Below are positions 1-6,747 of a stretch of 7,666 nt of DNA, one piece after another; position 1 is the first letter of the stretch, and the number at the start of each line of letters is the position of its first letter. The position numbers were made by a program, and so were the translations under genes. The stretch is from positions 1 to 7,666 of the forward strand of contig JAFNUQ010000136.1 of NCBI GenBank assembly GCA_017383945.1, written 5' to 3'. The DNA comes from Bacteroidales bacterium (GTDB lineage Bacteria > Bacteroidota > Bacteroidia > Bacteroidales > UBA932). Under the pieces are notes generated by a model. It saw nothing but the letters and a program-made list of their open reading frames with translations. It was not told the origin of the DNA and searched no databases.

Positions 1-14
1 CCCTATGCCGCGCA
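1..14 (+). tRNA. Possible 3' end of a tRNA gene, cut by the window edge
   Basis: The first 14 bases can be laid onto a tRNA 3' end: base 1 as the last T-loop position, 2-6 (CCTAT) as the 3' half of the T stem, 7-13 (GCCGCGC) as the 3' half of the acceptor stem and 14 (A) as the discriminator. No CCA is encoded, which is acceptable for Bacteroidota tRNA genes. A strong terminator follows 20 bases later, as expected behind a stable RNA gene. The 5' half is outside the window, so no pairing can be tested and the amino acid is unknown. The alternative is the C-terminal codons of a protein: a frame from base 1 reads PYAAHSKTS and stops at 28-30. The call rests only on spacing and is weak. Confidence 0.25.
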
Positions 15-33
15 CTCTAAAACGAGTTAAAGT

Positions 34-70
34 CACCCCTTATCGCTTCGTCCGATAAGGGGTGTTTCGT
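34..70 (+). terminator. Intrinsic terminator of the unit upstream of the window
   Basis: A perfect 12-bp inverted repeat pairs CACCCCTTATCG (34-45) with CGATAAGGGGTG (53-64) around a 7-base loop (46-52). It is followed by the T-rich stretch TTTCGTTTAAG. It most likely ends transcription of whatever enters from the left on the plus strand. Because the stem is perfect, it could also act for minus-strand transcripts that stop at 78-80, but the minus-strand tail (ACTTTAACTCG) is less U-rich. Confidence 0.8.
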
Positions 71-77
71 TTAAGTC

Positions 78-230
78 TTATTCCAACATACTAACCAGAT
101 CCCGCTTCATATCTTCGTCGATTTCGCGATAGCGAGCGAAGGCGCATCTGCCTTCTGTTTCTCCTACCTGTTGCCACCACCGAAACGGGACATTGCACTT
201 TGACAATTTATATATACCTTTATGCAAATT
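78..230 (-). pseudogene. Possible 3' remnant of a truncated minus-strand gene
   Basis: The minus strand is open for 50 codons, from just after a TGA (231-233) to a TAA (78-80). It contains no ATG or GTG start, only TTG codons near its upstream end. The encoded tail is protein-like, with aromatic and basic stretches such as CNVPFRWWQQVGE and ARYREIDEDMKRDLVSMLE, but I do not recognise the family. Base composition supports coding origin for the distal part: 121-180 is about 55% G+C, and the value falls to about a third in 181-240, where the reading becomes K/Y/L-rich. This fits a gene end whose 5' part was lost when the AT-rich neighbour arrived. A 50-codon open frame can also occur by chance, so the call is tentative. 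The hairpin at 34-64 would serve as its terminator. Confidence 0.3.
192..222 (+). promoter_or_regulatory. Candidate Bacteroidota-type promoter of the DUF4304/DUF1629-like gene
   Basis: TACCTTTA at 215-222 matches the Bacteroidota -7 consensus TAnnTTTG at all but the last position. ATTG at 192-195 lies 19 bases upstream, the usual spacing for the -33 TTTG element, with one mismatch. Transcription would start around 228-232, leaving a leader of about 25 bases before the ATG at 256. A closer TTTG (199-202) is only 12 bases away, too short to serve as -33. No Shine-Dalgarno sequence is seen before the ATG. Confidence 0.4.
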
Positions 231-255
231 TCAAATCCTTTGAGGCGCAAACTTT

Positions 256-1506
256 ATGAATAGTAGTGTAAAAGATCTTTTGGATATTGAGATCCGCCCA
301 ATGATGAAACAACTGGGCTATCGTAAGGCAGGTGGCCTTTTCCATAGGCAAAACGAAAGTTTTGTTTATACAGTCAAGTTCTTCACACCTCCCTCTGCTA
401 CTAATGACACATTCAGTATATGCGCAAGTATATTCTCACTTGATATAGCGAATGTAACTGGATACCTGTCAAACTCAATGAATCCCAAAGATTTGCACGG
501 GAACCATTACACTTTGTATCACAAGGATATTGTGGATTTGAATGGCGGCAATTCAATATGCATCAAGGAATATGACAAATCCTTGCTTGCTGACTTCATC
601 AGAAAGGCATTGATTAATCTGGACGACTTCTTCAAATCCATTTTAGACATTGACACTTTACTTCAATGCATACTTGAAAATGGTTCAGGACATGAGCCAT
701 TTTTCTGCAACAACATCATCAAGTACTCACTTCTTACCAAAAGATGGGGATATGCAGAGGAACTGATCCGTAAAGAAAAAGAAAGAAGAAGTGACTGGAG
801 CATTTCCACTCTTTGGGTAGAAAAACACAAGGAACTTTGTCAAGGAGATACAGGTCATAGAGGATTCTCCGTTTCGTGGGACAGCAGTCTTTTAGGCAGA
901 CGTGCTGCGGCGCAAGGAGTGAAAATATTAAGTAAGGAATGGGATGAGCATATGTCAAAGTATGCAAGCACAGACTTATTGTATCAAGAAAATCAGAGTT
1001 GGATATTTGAAAATATACCGAACAACATTGAAGGTACCTTGGATTATAAAGACGACTCTTGGGACTTTATGAATACCTATTATTACAGGTCAGGAATGGT
1101 TGCTGCTGTAAGTATGAAAGTAAAGGAAATTCTTGAAGATATGAATATCTCCAAAGAAGAATACACTCTGATACCTATCCGTATAAAAGATTCCAATACC
1201 CAATACTACCTGATGTTAATAAAGTCTATAGGACACAATGAAATCAATTTCAGTAACTCATTGTATCAAAAGATTATTGGTGATGATGAGTACCGAAAAT
1301 TTGCCTCGTATTCCGAATTTTCTGATTCCACTGAAAGTTACACTGTTGCATTTCCTGTTCTTCCACAGAAATATGCAAAGCGTGATCTGATATACATACA
1401 GAATGGCAAGGAAACATATATGTCAGCACGGCTTATCAAAGCCTTTAGAGAAGCAGGCATAAAAGGAATAGAATTTAAAGCAATTGGTTCTTTGAGATTC
1501 ATTTAA
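256..1506 (+). CDS. Two-domain accessory protein: DUF4304-like N-terminus, DUF1629/Imm11 immunity-like C-terminus
   Basis: This gene encodes a 416-residue, probably cytosolic protein with no signal peptide or membrane segment. Residues about 5-65 show the DUF4304 pattern: a helix, then LGYRKAGGLFHRQNESFVYTV, then a strand with FSICASIF. Residues about 280-410 resemble the DUF1629 (Imm11, MXAN_0049) immunity fold: VSMKVKEILEDM (285-296), LIPIRI (305-310) followed by YYLMLI (317-322), NSLYQKI (334-340), DLIYIQNG (377-384) and a closing SARLIKAFREAGIKGIEF (390-407). The middle (about 130-280) is Trp-, Tyr- and charge-rich and unrecognised. DUF1629-like proteins are known as predicted immunity proteins of polymorphic toxin systems, so neutralising a toxin is the best guess, but no toxin is visible here. 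The gene is much more AT-rich than the operon to its right and has its own promoter and terminator, suggesting horizontal acquisition. The family calls come from motif patterns, without a database search. Confidence 0.75.
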   Translation: MNSSVKDLLDIEIRPMMKQLGYRKAGGLFHRQNESFVYTVKFFTPPSATNDTFSICASIFSLDIANVTGYLSNSMNPKDLHGNHYTLYHKDIVDLNGGNSICIKEYDKSLLADFIRKALINLDDFFKSILDIDTLLQCILENGSGHEPFFCNNIIKYSLLTKRWGYAEELIRKEKERRSDWSISTLWVEKHKELCQGDTGHRGFSVSWDSSLLGRRAAAQGVKILSKEWDEHMSKYASTDLLYQENQSWIFENIPNNIEGTLDYKDDSWDFMNTYYYRSGMVAAVSMKVKEILEDMNISKEEYTLIPIRIKDSNTQYYLMLIKSIGHNEINFSNSLYQKIIGDDEYRKFASYSEFSDSTESYTVAFPVLPQKYAKRDLIYIQNGKETYMSARLIKAFREAGIKGIEFKAIGSLRFI

Positions 1507-1562
1507 ATCACATTTTGTCTCAAGCCAAAAGCGAACCAAATTCAATATCGCTCAAAAGAATC

Positions 1563-1600
1563 AAGTGTGTTCAGAAAAATCAATTTGAATACACTTTTTT
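1563..1600 (+). terminator. Intrinsic terminator of the DUF4304/DUF1629-like gene
   Basis: AAGTGTGTTCA (1563-1573) pairs with TGAATACACTT (1586-1596) over 11 bp with one G-U pair; G1574-U1585 and A1575-U1584 extend the stem to 13 bp around an 8-base loop (1576-1583). The stem runs into T1595-T1600, a run of six T. It lies 57 bases after the stop at 1504-1506 and has a U-tract only for plus-strand transcription. It closes the accessory gene as a single-gene unit and insulates it from the fumarase operon. Confidence 0.75.
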
Positions 1601-1980
1601 AATGCCAGCAATTCAATTAATGAAGAAGGCTCTATACGCAGTATCCCTCGTTTTCACACAATTAGGTCAATATAGACCTCAAAATACCACAATAACAAGG
1701 CTTCGGCTCCGGGTATATATCCTCCCAATGAAAGAAGGCAGTATTAACTAGAGGTTATATGCAAGAGCGGACAAGTCTGTAGCGTTCTTAGTTAATATCG
1801 TTTGTCACCAAAACTTGTGATTCTGCTGCCAAAAGCACATTTTTTAGTCATTCGTCAGTAAAACTGGCAATTATGCATACCGATTCTTCAGTTCCCTACC
1901 CTCAGACAACTTCTCAATGGCGTGACGATACGATATGATAAGTTCCTTATTTAATGAGTATAAATTACGCCATTTATAGT
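1601..1980. other. Long intergenic stretch without a convincing gene
   Basis: I see no gene I can defend here. The plus strand has a 49-codon frame from the ATG at 1602 to the TAG at 1749, directly behind a terminator, with no clear ribosome binding context and no recognisable product. The minus strand has a 19-residue frame (1851 down to 1792) and the separate open frame listed at 1871-2002. There is a weak 5-bp hairpin (AGGTC 1664-1668 with GACCT 1675-1679) and a short run of GATA-like repeats (1926-1939). There is no long direct or inverted repeat and no transposase fragment. The stretch could be decayed DNA or the right flank of an insertion. Confidence 0.5.
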
Positions 1981-2002
1981 TATATTTGTAGGATATGATT
2001 GA
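1871..2002 (-). pseudogene. Weak candidate gene remnant on the minus strand
   Basis: The minus strand is open for 43 codons between a TAA (2003-2005) and a TAA (1871-1873), with no ATG. The last part reads like an amphipathic helix, with KELIISYRHAIEKLSEGREL followed by KNRYA at the stop, which is why it is recorded. It overlaps the fumarase promoter, has no start and matches no family I know. A frame of this length is expected by chance in six frames of a 500-base spacer, so it may not be a remnant at all. Confidence 0.15.
1981..1988 (+). promoter_or_regulatory. Promoter -7 element of the fumarase operon
   Basis: TATATTTG is an exact match to the Bacteroidota -7 consensus TAnnTTTG. The expected -33 TTTG, 19-21 bases upstream, is poorly conserved (GTAT at 1958-1961 gives the 19-base spacing). 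Transcription would start near 1994-1996 and give a leader of roughly 33 bases before the fumarase ATG. It would drive fumarase and probably the two genes downstream. Confidence 0.6.
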
Positions 2003-2028
2003 TTAATTATTAACTAACAAAATAAAAA
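2003..2028 (+). promoter_or_regulatory. A-rich 5' leader of fumarase without Shine-Dalgarno
   Basis: The bases before the ATG at 2029 are almost entirely A and T (TAACAAAATAAAAA at the 3' end), with no purine-rich Shine-Dalgarno motif. This is the usual translation-initiation context of strongly expressed Bacteroidota genes and supports the chosen start. The leader begins with an interrupted palindrome, TTAAT-T-ATTAA (2003-2013), which may be an operator or just low-complexity sequence. Confidence 0.45.
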
Positions 2029-3651
2029 ATGACTGAGTTTAAGTATGCTCCGATGTTTCAGCTTGGCGAAGACAAGACTGAATACTACAAGATCCCTGGC
2101 TCTGAGCAGTATGTAAGTACTTCAGAGTTTGAGGGACACAAGATCCTCAAGATCGCTGAGGAAGGCCTCACAGTTATGTCCAACACAGCATTCCGCGATG
2201 TGAGCTTCATGCTTCGTCGCGCTCACAACGAGCAGGTAGCTTCTATTCTTTCTGATCCTGAGGCTTCTGACAACGACAAATATGTAGCTCTCACATTCTT
2301 GCGCAATGCAGAGATTGCTGCCAAGGGCAAGCTTCCTTTCTGCCAGGATACAGGAACAGCCATTATCCACGGCGAGAAAGGTCAGCAGGTATGGACAGGT
2401 TACTGCGACGAGAAGGCTCTGAGCCTCGGCGTTTTCAAGACCTATACTGAAGAGAACCTCCGTTATTCGCAGAATGCACCTCTTGATATGTACAAAGAGG
2501 TCAACACCAAGTGCAACCTCCCTGCACAGATCGACATTGAGGCTTGCGAAGGTGACGAATACCACTTCCTCTGTGTGACCAAGGGTGGCGGTTCAGCCAA
2601 CAAAACATATCTCTATCAGGAGACTAAGGCAATCCTCAACCCTGAGACCCTTGTTCCGTTCCTCGTGGCAAAGATGAAGACTCTCGGCACTGCCGCTTGT
2701 CCTCCATATCACATTGCATTTGTAATCGGTGGTACTTCAGCTGAGAAGAACCTTCTCACAGTAAAGCTCGCCTCTACACATTTCTACGATGAGCTCCCTA
2801 CTACTGGCGATGAGACAGGACGCGCATTCCGCGACGTTGAGCTCGAGAAGAAAGTTCTTGAGGAGGCTCACAAGATCGGCCTCGGTGCTCAGTTTGGCGG
2901 CAAGTACTTTGCACACGATGTGCGCATCATCCGTCTTCCTCGTCACGGCGCCAGCTGTCCAGTGGGTCTCGGTGTGAGCTGCTCTGCTGACCGTAACATC
3001 AAGGCTAAGATCAATTCAGACGGCATCTGGATCGAGAAGCTTGACGACAAGCCATATGAGCTCATCCCAGAGGAGCTTAGAAATGCCGGCGAGGGCGAGG
3101 CAGTAAAGATTGACCTCGAGCAGCCAATGAGCGAGATCCTCAAGGAGCTCACTAAGTACCCTGTTTCTACTCGTCTTTCTCTCAACGGAACAATCATCGT
3201 AGGTCGCGATATCGCTCACGCCAAGATTAAGGAGAGACTCGACGCAGGAGAGCCAATGCCAGAATATCTCAAGAACCACCCTATTTACTATGCAGGTCCT
3301 GCCAAGACTCCTGCAGGTATGCCTTGCGGTTCTATGGGCCCAACTACCGCTGGCCGTATGGATCCTTATGTAGATCTTTTCCAGAGCAATGGTGGTTCTA
3401 TGATTATGCTTGCCAAGGGTAACCGCAGCCAGCAGGTAACTGACGCTTGTGCTAAGCACGGTGGATTCTACCTCGGTTCAATCGGTGGTCCTGCAGCTGT
3501 ACTCGCTCAGAACAACATCAAGTCTATCGAGTGCGTAGAGTATCCTGAGCTCGGTATGGAGGCTATCTGGAAAATCCGCGTAGAGGACTTCCCTGCATTT
3601 ATCCTCGTTGACGACAAGGGTAACGACTTCTTCAAGACTATTGGTCTATGA
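2029..3651 (+). CDS. fumB: Fumarate hydratase, class I ([4Fe-4S], FumA/FumB type)
   Basis: This enzyme reversibly hydrates fumarate to L-malate in the cytosol, using an oxygen-sensitive [4Fe-4S] cluster. In anaerobic Bacteroidales it works in the reductive branch leading to fumarate, succinate and propionate. At 540 aa it is full length for the single-chain class I form, with an N-terminal alpha domain and a C-terminal beta domain from about 380. Cluster cysteines sit at C105 (LPFCQDTGT), C224 ([17 protein letters not shown]) and C318 ([12 protein letters not shown]), the positions I recall for E. coli FumA/FumB. D107, R145, H306, R393, T439, R443 and K463 fall where the active-site residues of the Leishmania class I enzyme map with a constant 28-residue offset. 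The beta-domain signature [17 protein letters not shown] (454-470) is intact. The gene uses few rare codons, as expected for high expression. Its TGA overlaps the ATG of the next gene. Symbol fumA would be equally valid. Confidence 0.97.
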   Translation: MTEFKYAPMFQLGEDKTEYYKIPGSEQYVSTSEFEGHKILKIAEEGLTVMSNTAFRDVSFMLRRAHNEQVASILSDPEASDNDKYVALTFLRNAEIAAKGKLPFCQDTGTAIIHGEKGQQVWTGYCDEKALSLGVFKTYTEENLRYSQNAPLDMYKEVNTKCNLPAQIDIEACEGDEYHFLCVTKGGGSANKTYLYQETKAILNPETLVPFLVAKMKTLGTAACPPYHIAFVIGGTSAEKNLLTVKLASTHFYDELPTTGDETGRAFRDVELEKKVLEEAHKIGLGAQFGGKYFAHDVRIIRLPRHGASCPVGLGVSCSADRNIKAKINSDGIWIEKLDDKPYELIPEELRNAGEGEAVKIDLEQPMSEILKELTKYPVSTRLSLNGTIIVGRDIAHAKIKERLDAGEPMPEYLKNHPIYYAGPAKTPAGMPCGSMGPTTAGRMDPYVDLFQSNGGSMIMLAKGNRSQQVTDACAKHGGFYLGSIGGPAAVLAQNNIKSIECVEYPELGMEAIWKIRVEDFPAFILVDDKGNDFFKTIGL

Positions 3652-6600
3652 GAAAAGGGCTTAAAATAGCCCGAACCTCATTGTTAACAATAATTGTGAC
3701 TGTGGTGGTGGGAGTTCAATTTGTGTTGAACTCCTCCATTGCCACGTCATTTATCAATAAAACCACAGCTAAATTTCTTGATGGTACTGAACTGAATTTT
3801 GCCAGACACAATGTATCCATATGGAGACATTTCCCCAAGATAAAAGTGAGCATCGACAGCATCAGTATCAACGAACTCGCCTCACTTGACCACATTGAGG
3901 CCACTGCAGATCCTTGGAAATTTCTATTCCGGGACAGTCTGGTCATCGATAGCCTCAACGCACGCGGACTTAGACTCAATGCAATAAACTATGGTAGAGA
4001 TAGCGTAAATTGGGACATCTTTGCAAGCAGCTCAAAAAAGGACACTTCCACCGCCGCCATCCCAGCCATCGTACTCAAGCAGCTCTTGATTGAAGATGCT
4101 GCATTGAGCTTCAATAGCCTGCCTGACACGCTTCAGGCGCAACTCCAGCTTGACACTTTGCGCTCGGCAGCAGAGCTTCGCATTGCCGGCGACTCAATAA
4201 ATATTTCTCATTTTGACTTCATTTTCCGCTCTAAGCTCTCGGCTTCAATCTCTGAAGACATATTCACTGACCTGAGGCTGGATATAGACGCAGATGCAAA
4301 GGGCGTCTACTCCCCTGACAGTTTCCCAGACATAACAGCTTGTCTGAGAATACCTTCCGCAGAAGCAAGCTACACCCCTATGGATCTCGATGCAAAGATA
4401 ATTGCCGATATAGATGCTCAACTCAGCCAGGGAAACATGCTGGTAGCAGATATACACGAGTTTAAGGCATCCGTTCCAGGTCTTGACCTGGAGCTGGACG
4501 GCTCAGCAAGAGATCTGTTAGGCAAAGATCCTCGTTATAACCTTAAAGCTGAGGGTCTTGCGCAGCTAGACAGGCTTCTCCAGCTTGCGCCAAATGCGTT
4601 AGGCATATCCAAAGCAGAAGGCGCGCTTGCGCTCAATCTAAGCGCATCAACCAGACAGTCACAACTCAAGAACTATCGTTTTGACGAAGCAAACATTAAA
4701 GGCAATATCTCAAGTGATAGATTGCTTGTTGTAATGCCGGCAGATAGTCTTAACATCACTCTCACAGATACCGACATACATCTATCTTCCAACAAAGATG
4801 GCATGCAGGTAGACATAGCGGCGGACAGCAGCTATGTCAATATGGGACAGAGCATTGCTACTCGCATCAGGGCCCTTGAGGCTAAGGGACAGATCAGCAG
4901 ATGGGAGAGCAACGGGCAGAAGCTGTCGCGCATTCAGCTTGCTGCAGAAAGCGAAGCTATATTTGCCCGTCTGGGCAAGCAGAGGGGCGGTATCAGAGGC
5001 ACCCACGTCTCTCTCTCGGCACAGAAGCGAGAGCGCATAGTCAGGCCGGAGAGAAAGGCAAGGCTGGATTCGCTCAGGGCGATATATCCGCAGGCAAGCA
5101 ACCGCGAGCTGATGGCAATGCTGCGTCCTCAGAGGGATAGCATCGAGTTGCCGGAATTCCTCAAGGAAAGAGATTTTGCAAAGGCCGATCTGAAATTTGC
5201 CATAGACTCAAGCCTCAACGCGATGCTTCGCCAGTGGCAGCCTTCCGGACACGTAAAGATTGATTCCGGATTCTTTGCTTCCCCAGCGATTCCGCTTCGC
5301 ACGCGCCTTAATGCCCTGCACGCAGATTTTACTGACGAGGCCATAGTGATTGACACCATCAGCGCGGCAGTCGGCACTTCCGATGTCAACCTGAAGGGAA
5401 ATGTCACAGGGGTAAGAGCAGCCCTCCGCAACCGAGGCATTCTGGAGGCAAACCTGATTACCAACTCTAAGAGAATCAACATCAACGAGATAGTAGCAGC
5501 ACTTTCAGTCGGAAAGCAGACGGCTGACAAGATAGAAGTTTCTGATGACTACGATGAAAGCTTTGTCCTGGACAGCTTGGAAACAAGCAACGTCACAGTG
5601 GGCAAGATGCCTTTGATTGTAGTACCGGCAAATCTAAATCTCGCTGTAGATCTCACGGCGGATAAGGTAGACTATTCAGACTTGGAGATTGGTCCGGTAG
5701 CCACCAGCGTCAGAATGAGAGAAAGAATCCTGCAACTCACTCATACAAAGATCAATACAAACCTAGGAAAGATAGATCTTGATGCATTCTATTCTACTAT
5801 CAGCAAGCAAGATATCAAGGCCGGATTTAACTTGGCTCTTTCTGATATGCCTGTGCACGACGTGATTTCAATCGTGCCTTCAGTAGATAATATGATGCCT
5901 GCATTGAAGTCTTTCCATGGAGATCTGTCCTGCGAAATTTCCCTAACCTCGCAGCTTGACACAAATATGAATTTCATAATACCAAGTCTAGACGGTATTA
6001 TGAGGGTGAGAGGTGAGAACCTGGAAGTCAAAGAAGCAGGTGATTTGAAGAAGATAACCCGTCTACTGCTATTCAAGAACAAGAATATCGGACATATTGA
6101 CAATCTCAAGGTTGACGCAATGGTCCACAATAGCATCGTGGAGGTATTTCCGTTTGAGTTAGGAGTAGACAGATATAAGTTTGCATTGAGAGGCACTCAG
6201 AATTTTGATAAGAGCATGTACTATCACATTTCCGTGCTTCAGTCTCCATTCCTGGTCCGCTTCGGAATAAACCTCTTTGGTAATCTGGACGACTGGAGAT
6301 TCTCACTTGGCAGAGCTAAATATCGCGAAGGCAATATCTACCCTCATACTAAACAGATTGACACTGTACAGATCAACCTTATCAACTCGATACGCAACAT
6401 CTATAACAAGGGTGTGGACAACGTGATAAGGCACAATGAGAACTCTATGAAAGAGTTTGATCTCGATAAAACTCAGGAGACCAGCCTGCTCAGCGGGGCA
6501 GAGTTTATGGAAATTGATGACGTAATACTCCAGCAGGAAATCCTTGAACAAGAAGAGCTCCTGATGCGAGAAGTGGAGGCTGCACTCCAGTCGTCTCTCC

Positions 6601-6737
6601 TGGATACGGGCAAGCTCATGAATATGTACCAGGAGTCCATTTTTGATGAGAAGATTGCTCGGAAGATGCAAAGGCTCGAGAAACAAAGAGAGCGCAAGGC
6701 ACGCAGAGCAGAAAAAAGATTAGAGAGAAAACAATAA
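3648..6737 (+). CDS. AsmA-family inner-membrane-anchored protein with a charged C-terminal tail
   Basis: This is a 1029-residue AsmA-like protein. It has a basic N-terminus (MRKGLKIAR), one hydrophobic anchor at about 11-27 and then a long beta-rich body of short strands typical of AsmA/TamB relatives, which would lie in the periplasm. Family members in other bacteria are linked to outer-membrane assembly and phospholipid transport; the cargo here is unknown. The C-terminal AsmA-like module ends near [12 protein letters not shown] (882-893). Two additions stand out: an internal charged helical segment at about 459-510 ([20 protein letters not shown]) and a tail of about 135 residues with an acidic coiled-coil-like part (952-980) and 14 Lys/Arg in the last 28 residues. 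The ATG overlaps the fumarase TGA as ATGA, so translation is probably coupled. TamB-like is an alternative, but the length and layout favour AsmA. Family call fairly firm, function open. Confidence 0.85.
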   Translation: MRKGLKIARTSLLTIIVTVVVGVQFVLNSSIATSFINKTTAKFLDGTELNFARHNVSIWRHFPKIKVSIDSISINELASLDHIEATADPWKFLFRDSLVIDSLNARGLRLNAINYGRDSVNWDIFASSSKKDTSTAAIPAIVLKQLLIEDAALSFNSLPDTLQAQLQLDTLRSAAELRIAGDSINISHFDFIFRSKLSASISEDIFTDLRLDIDADAKGVYSPDSFPDITACLRIPSAEASYTPMDLDAKIIADIDAQLSQGNMLVADIHEFKASVPGLDLELDGSARDLLGKDPRYNLKAEGLAQLDRLLQLAPNALGISKAEGALALNLSASTRQSQLKNYRFDEANIKGNISSDRLLVVMPADSLNITLTDTDIHLSSNKDGMQVDIAADSSYVNMGQSIATRIRALEAKGQISRWESNGQKLSRIQLAAESEAIFARLGKQRGGIRGTHVSLSAQKRERIVRPERKARLDSLRAIYPQASNRELMAMLRPQRDSIELPEFLKERDFAKADLKFAIDSSLNAMLRQWQPSGHVKIDSGFFASPAIPLRTRLNALHADFTDEAIVIDTISAAVGTSDVNLKGNVTGVRAALRNRGILEANLITNSKRININEIVAALSVGKQTADKIEVSDDYDESFVLDSLETSNVTVGKMPLIVVPANLNLAVDLTADKVDYSDLEIGPVATSVRMRERILQLTHTKINTNLGKIDLDAFYSTISKQDIKAGFNLALSDMPVHDVISIVPSVDNMMPALKSFHGDLSCEISLTSQLDTNMNFIIPSLDGIMRVRGENLEVKEAGDLKKITRLLLFKNKNIGHIDNLKVDAMVHNSIVEVFPFELGVDRYKFALRGTQNFDKSMYYHISVLQSPFLVRFGINLFGNLDDWRFSLGRAKYREGNIYPHTKQIDTVQINLINSIRNIYNKGVDNVIRHNENSMKEFDLDKTQETSLLSGAEFMEIDDVILQQEILEQEELLMREVEAALQSSLLDTGKLMNMYQESIFDEKIARKMQRLEKQRERKARRAEKRLERKQ

Positions 6738-6747
6738 TACTAAAACT

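Noticed and set aside
1515..1751. A 78-codon plus-strand frame, with an internal ATG at 1602, after the accessory gene.
   Set aside because: It needs a TTG start, crosses a clear intrinsic terminator at 1563-1600, has no recognisable product and sits in an AT-rich spacer.
1817..1846. TGCT/AGCA hairpin followed by a run of T, considered as a second terminator.
   Set aside because: The stem is only 4 bp and no gene ends just upstream on the plus strand.
1792..1851. A 19-residue minus-strand frame with an ATG (ends FGDKRY).
   Set aside because: It is too short, with a stop two codons upstream and no promoter or ribosome binding context.
1..2030. A CRISPR array, insertion-sequence ends or attachment-site repeats flanking the accessory gene.
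   Set aside because: No regularly spaced repeats, no terminal inverted repeats and no matching direct repeats of useful length could be found by reading both sides.
2122..2565. Long minus-strand frames inside fumarase (also 2737-2946, 2943-3197 and 3016-3459).
   Set aside because: They are antisense shadows produced by the strong codon bias of the fumarase gene, whose protein is complete and carries all expected catalytic residues.
4834..5140. Two overlapping plus-strand frames inside the AsmA-like gene.
   Set aside because: They lie in alternative frames of an intact 1029-codon gene and encode low-complexity, unrecognised peptides. They reflect the local Arg/Gly-rich codon use.
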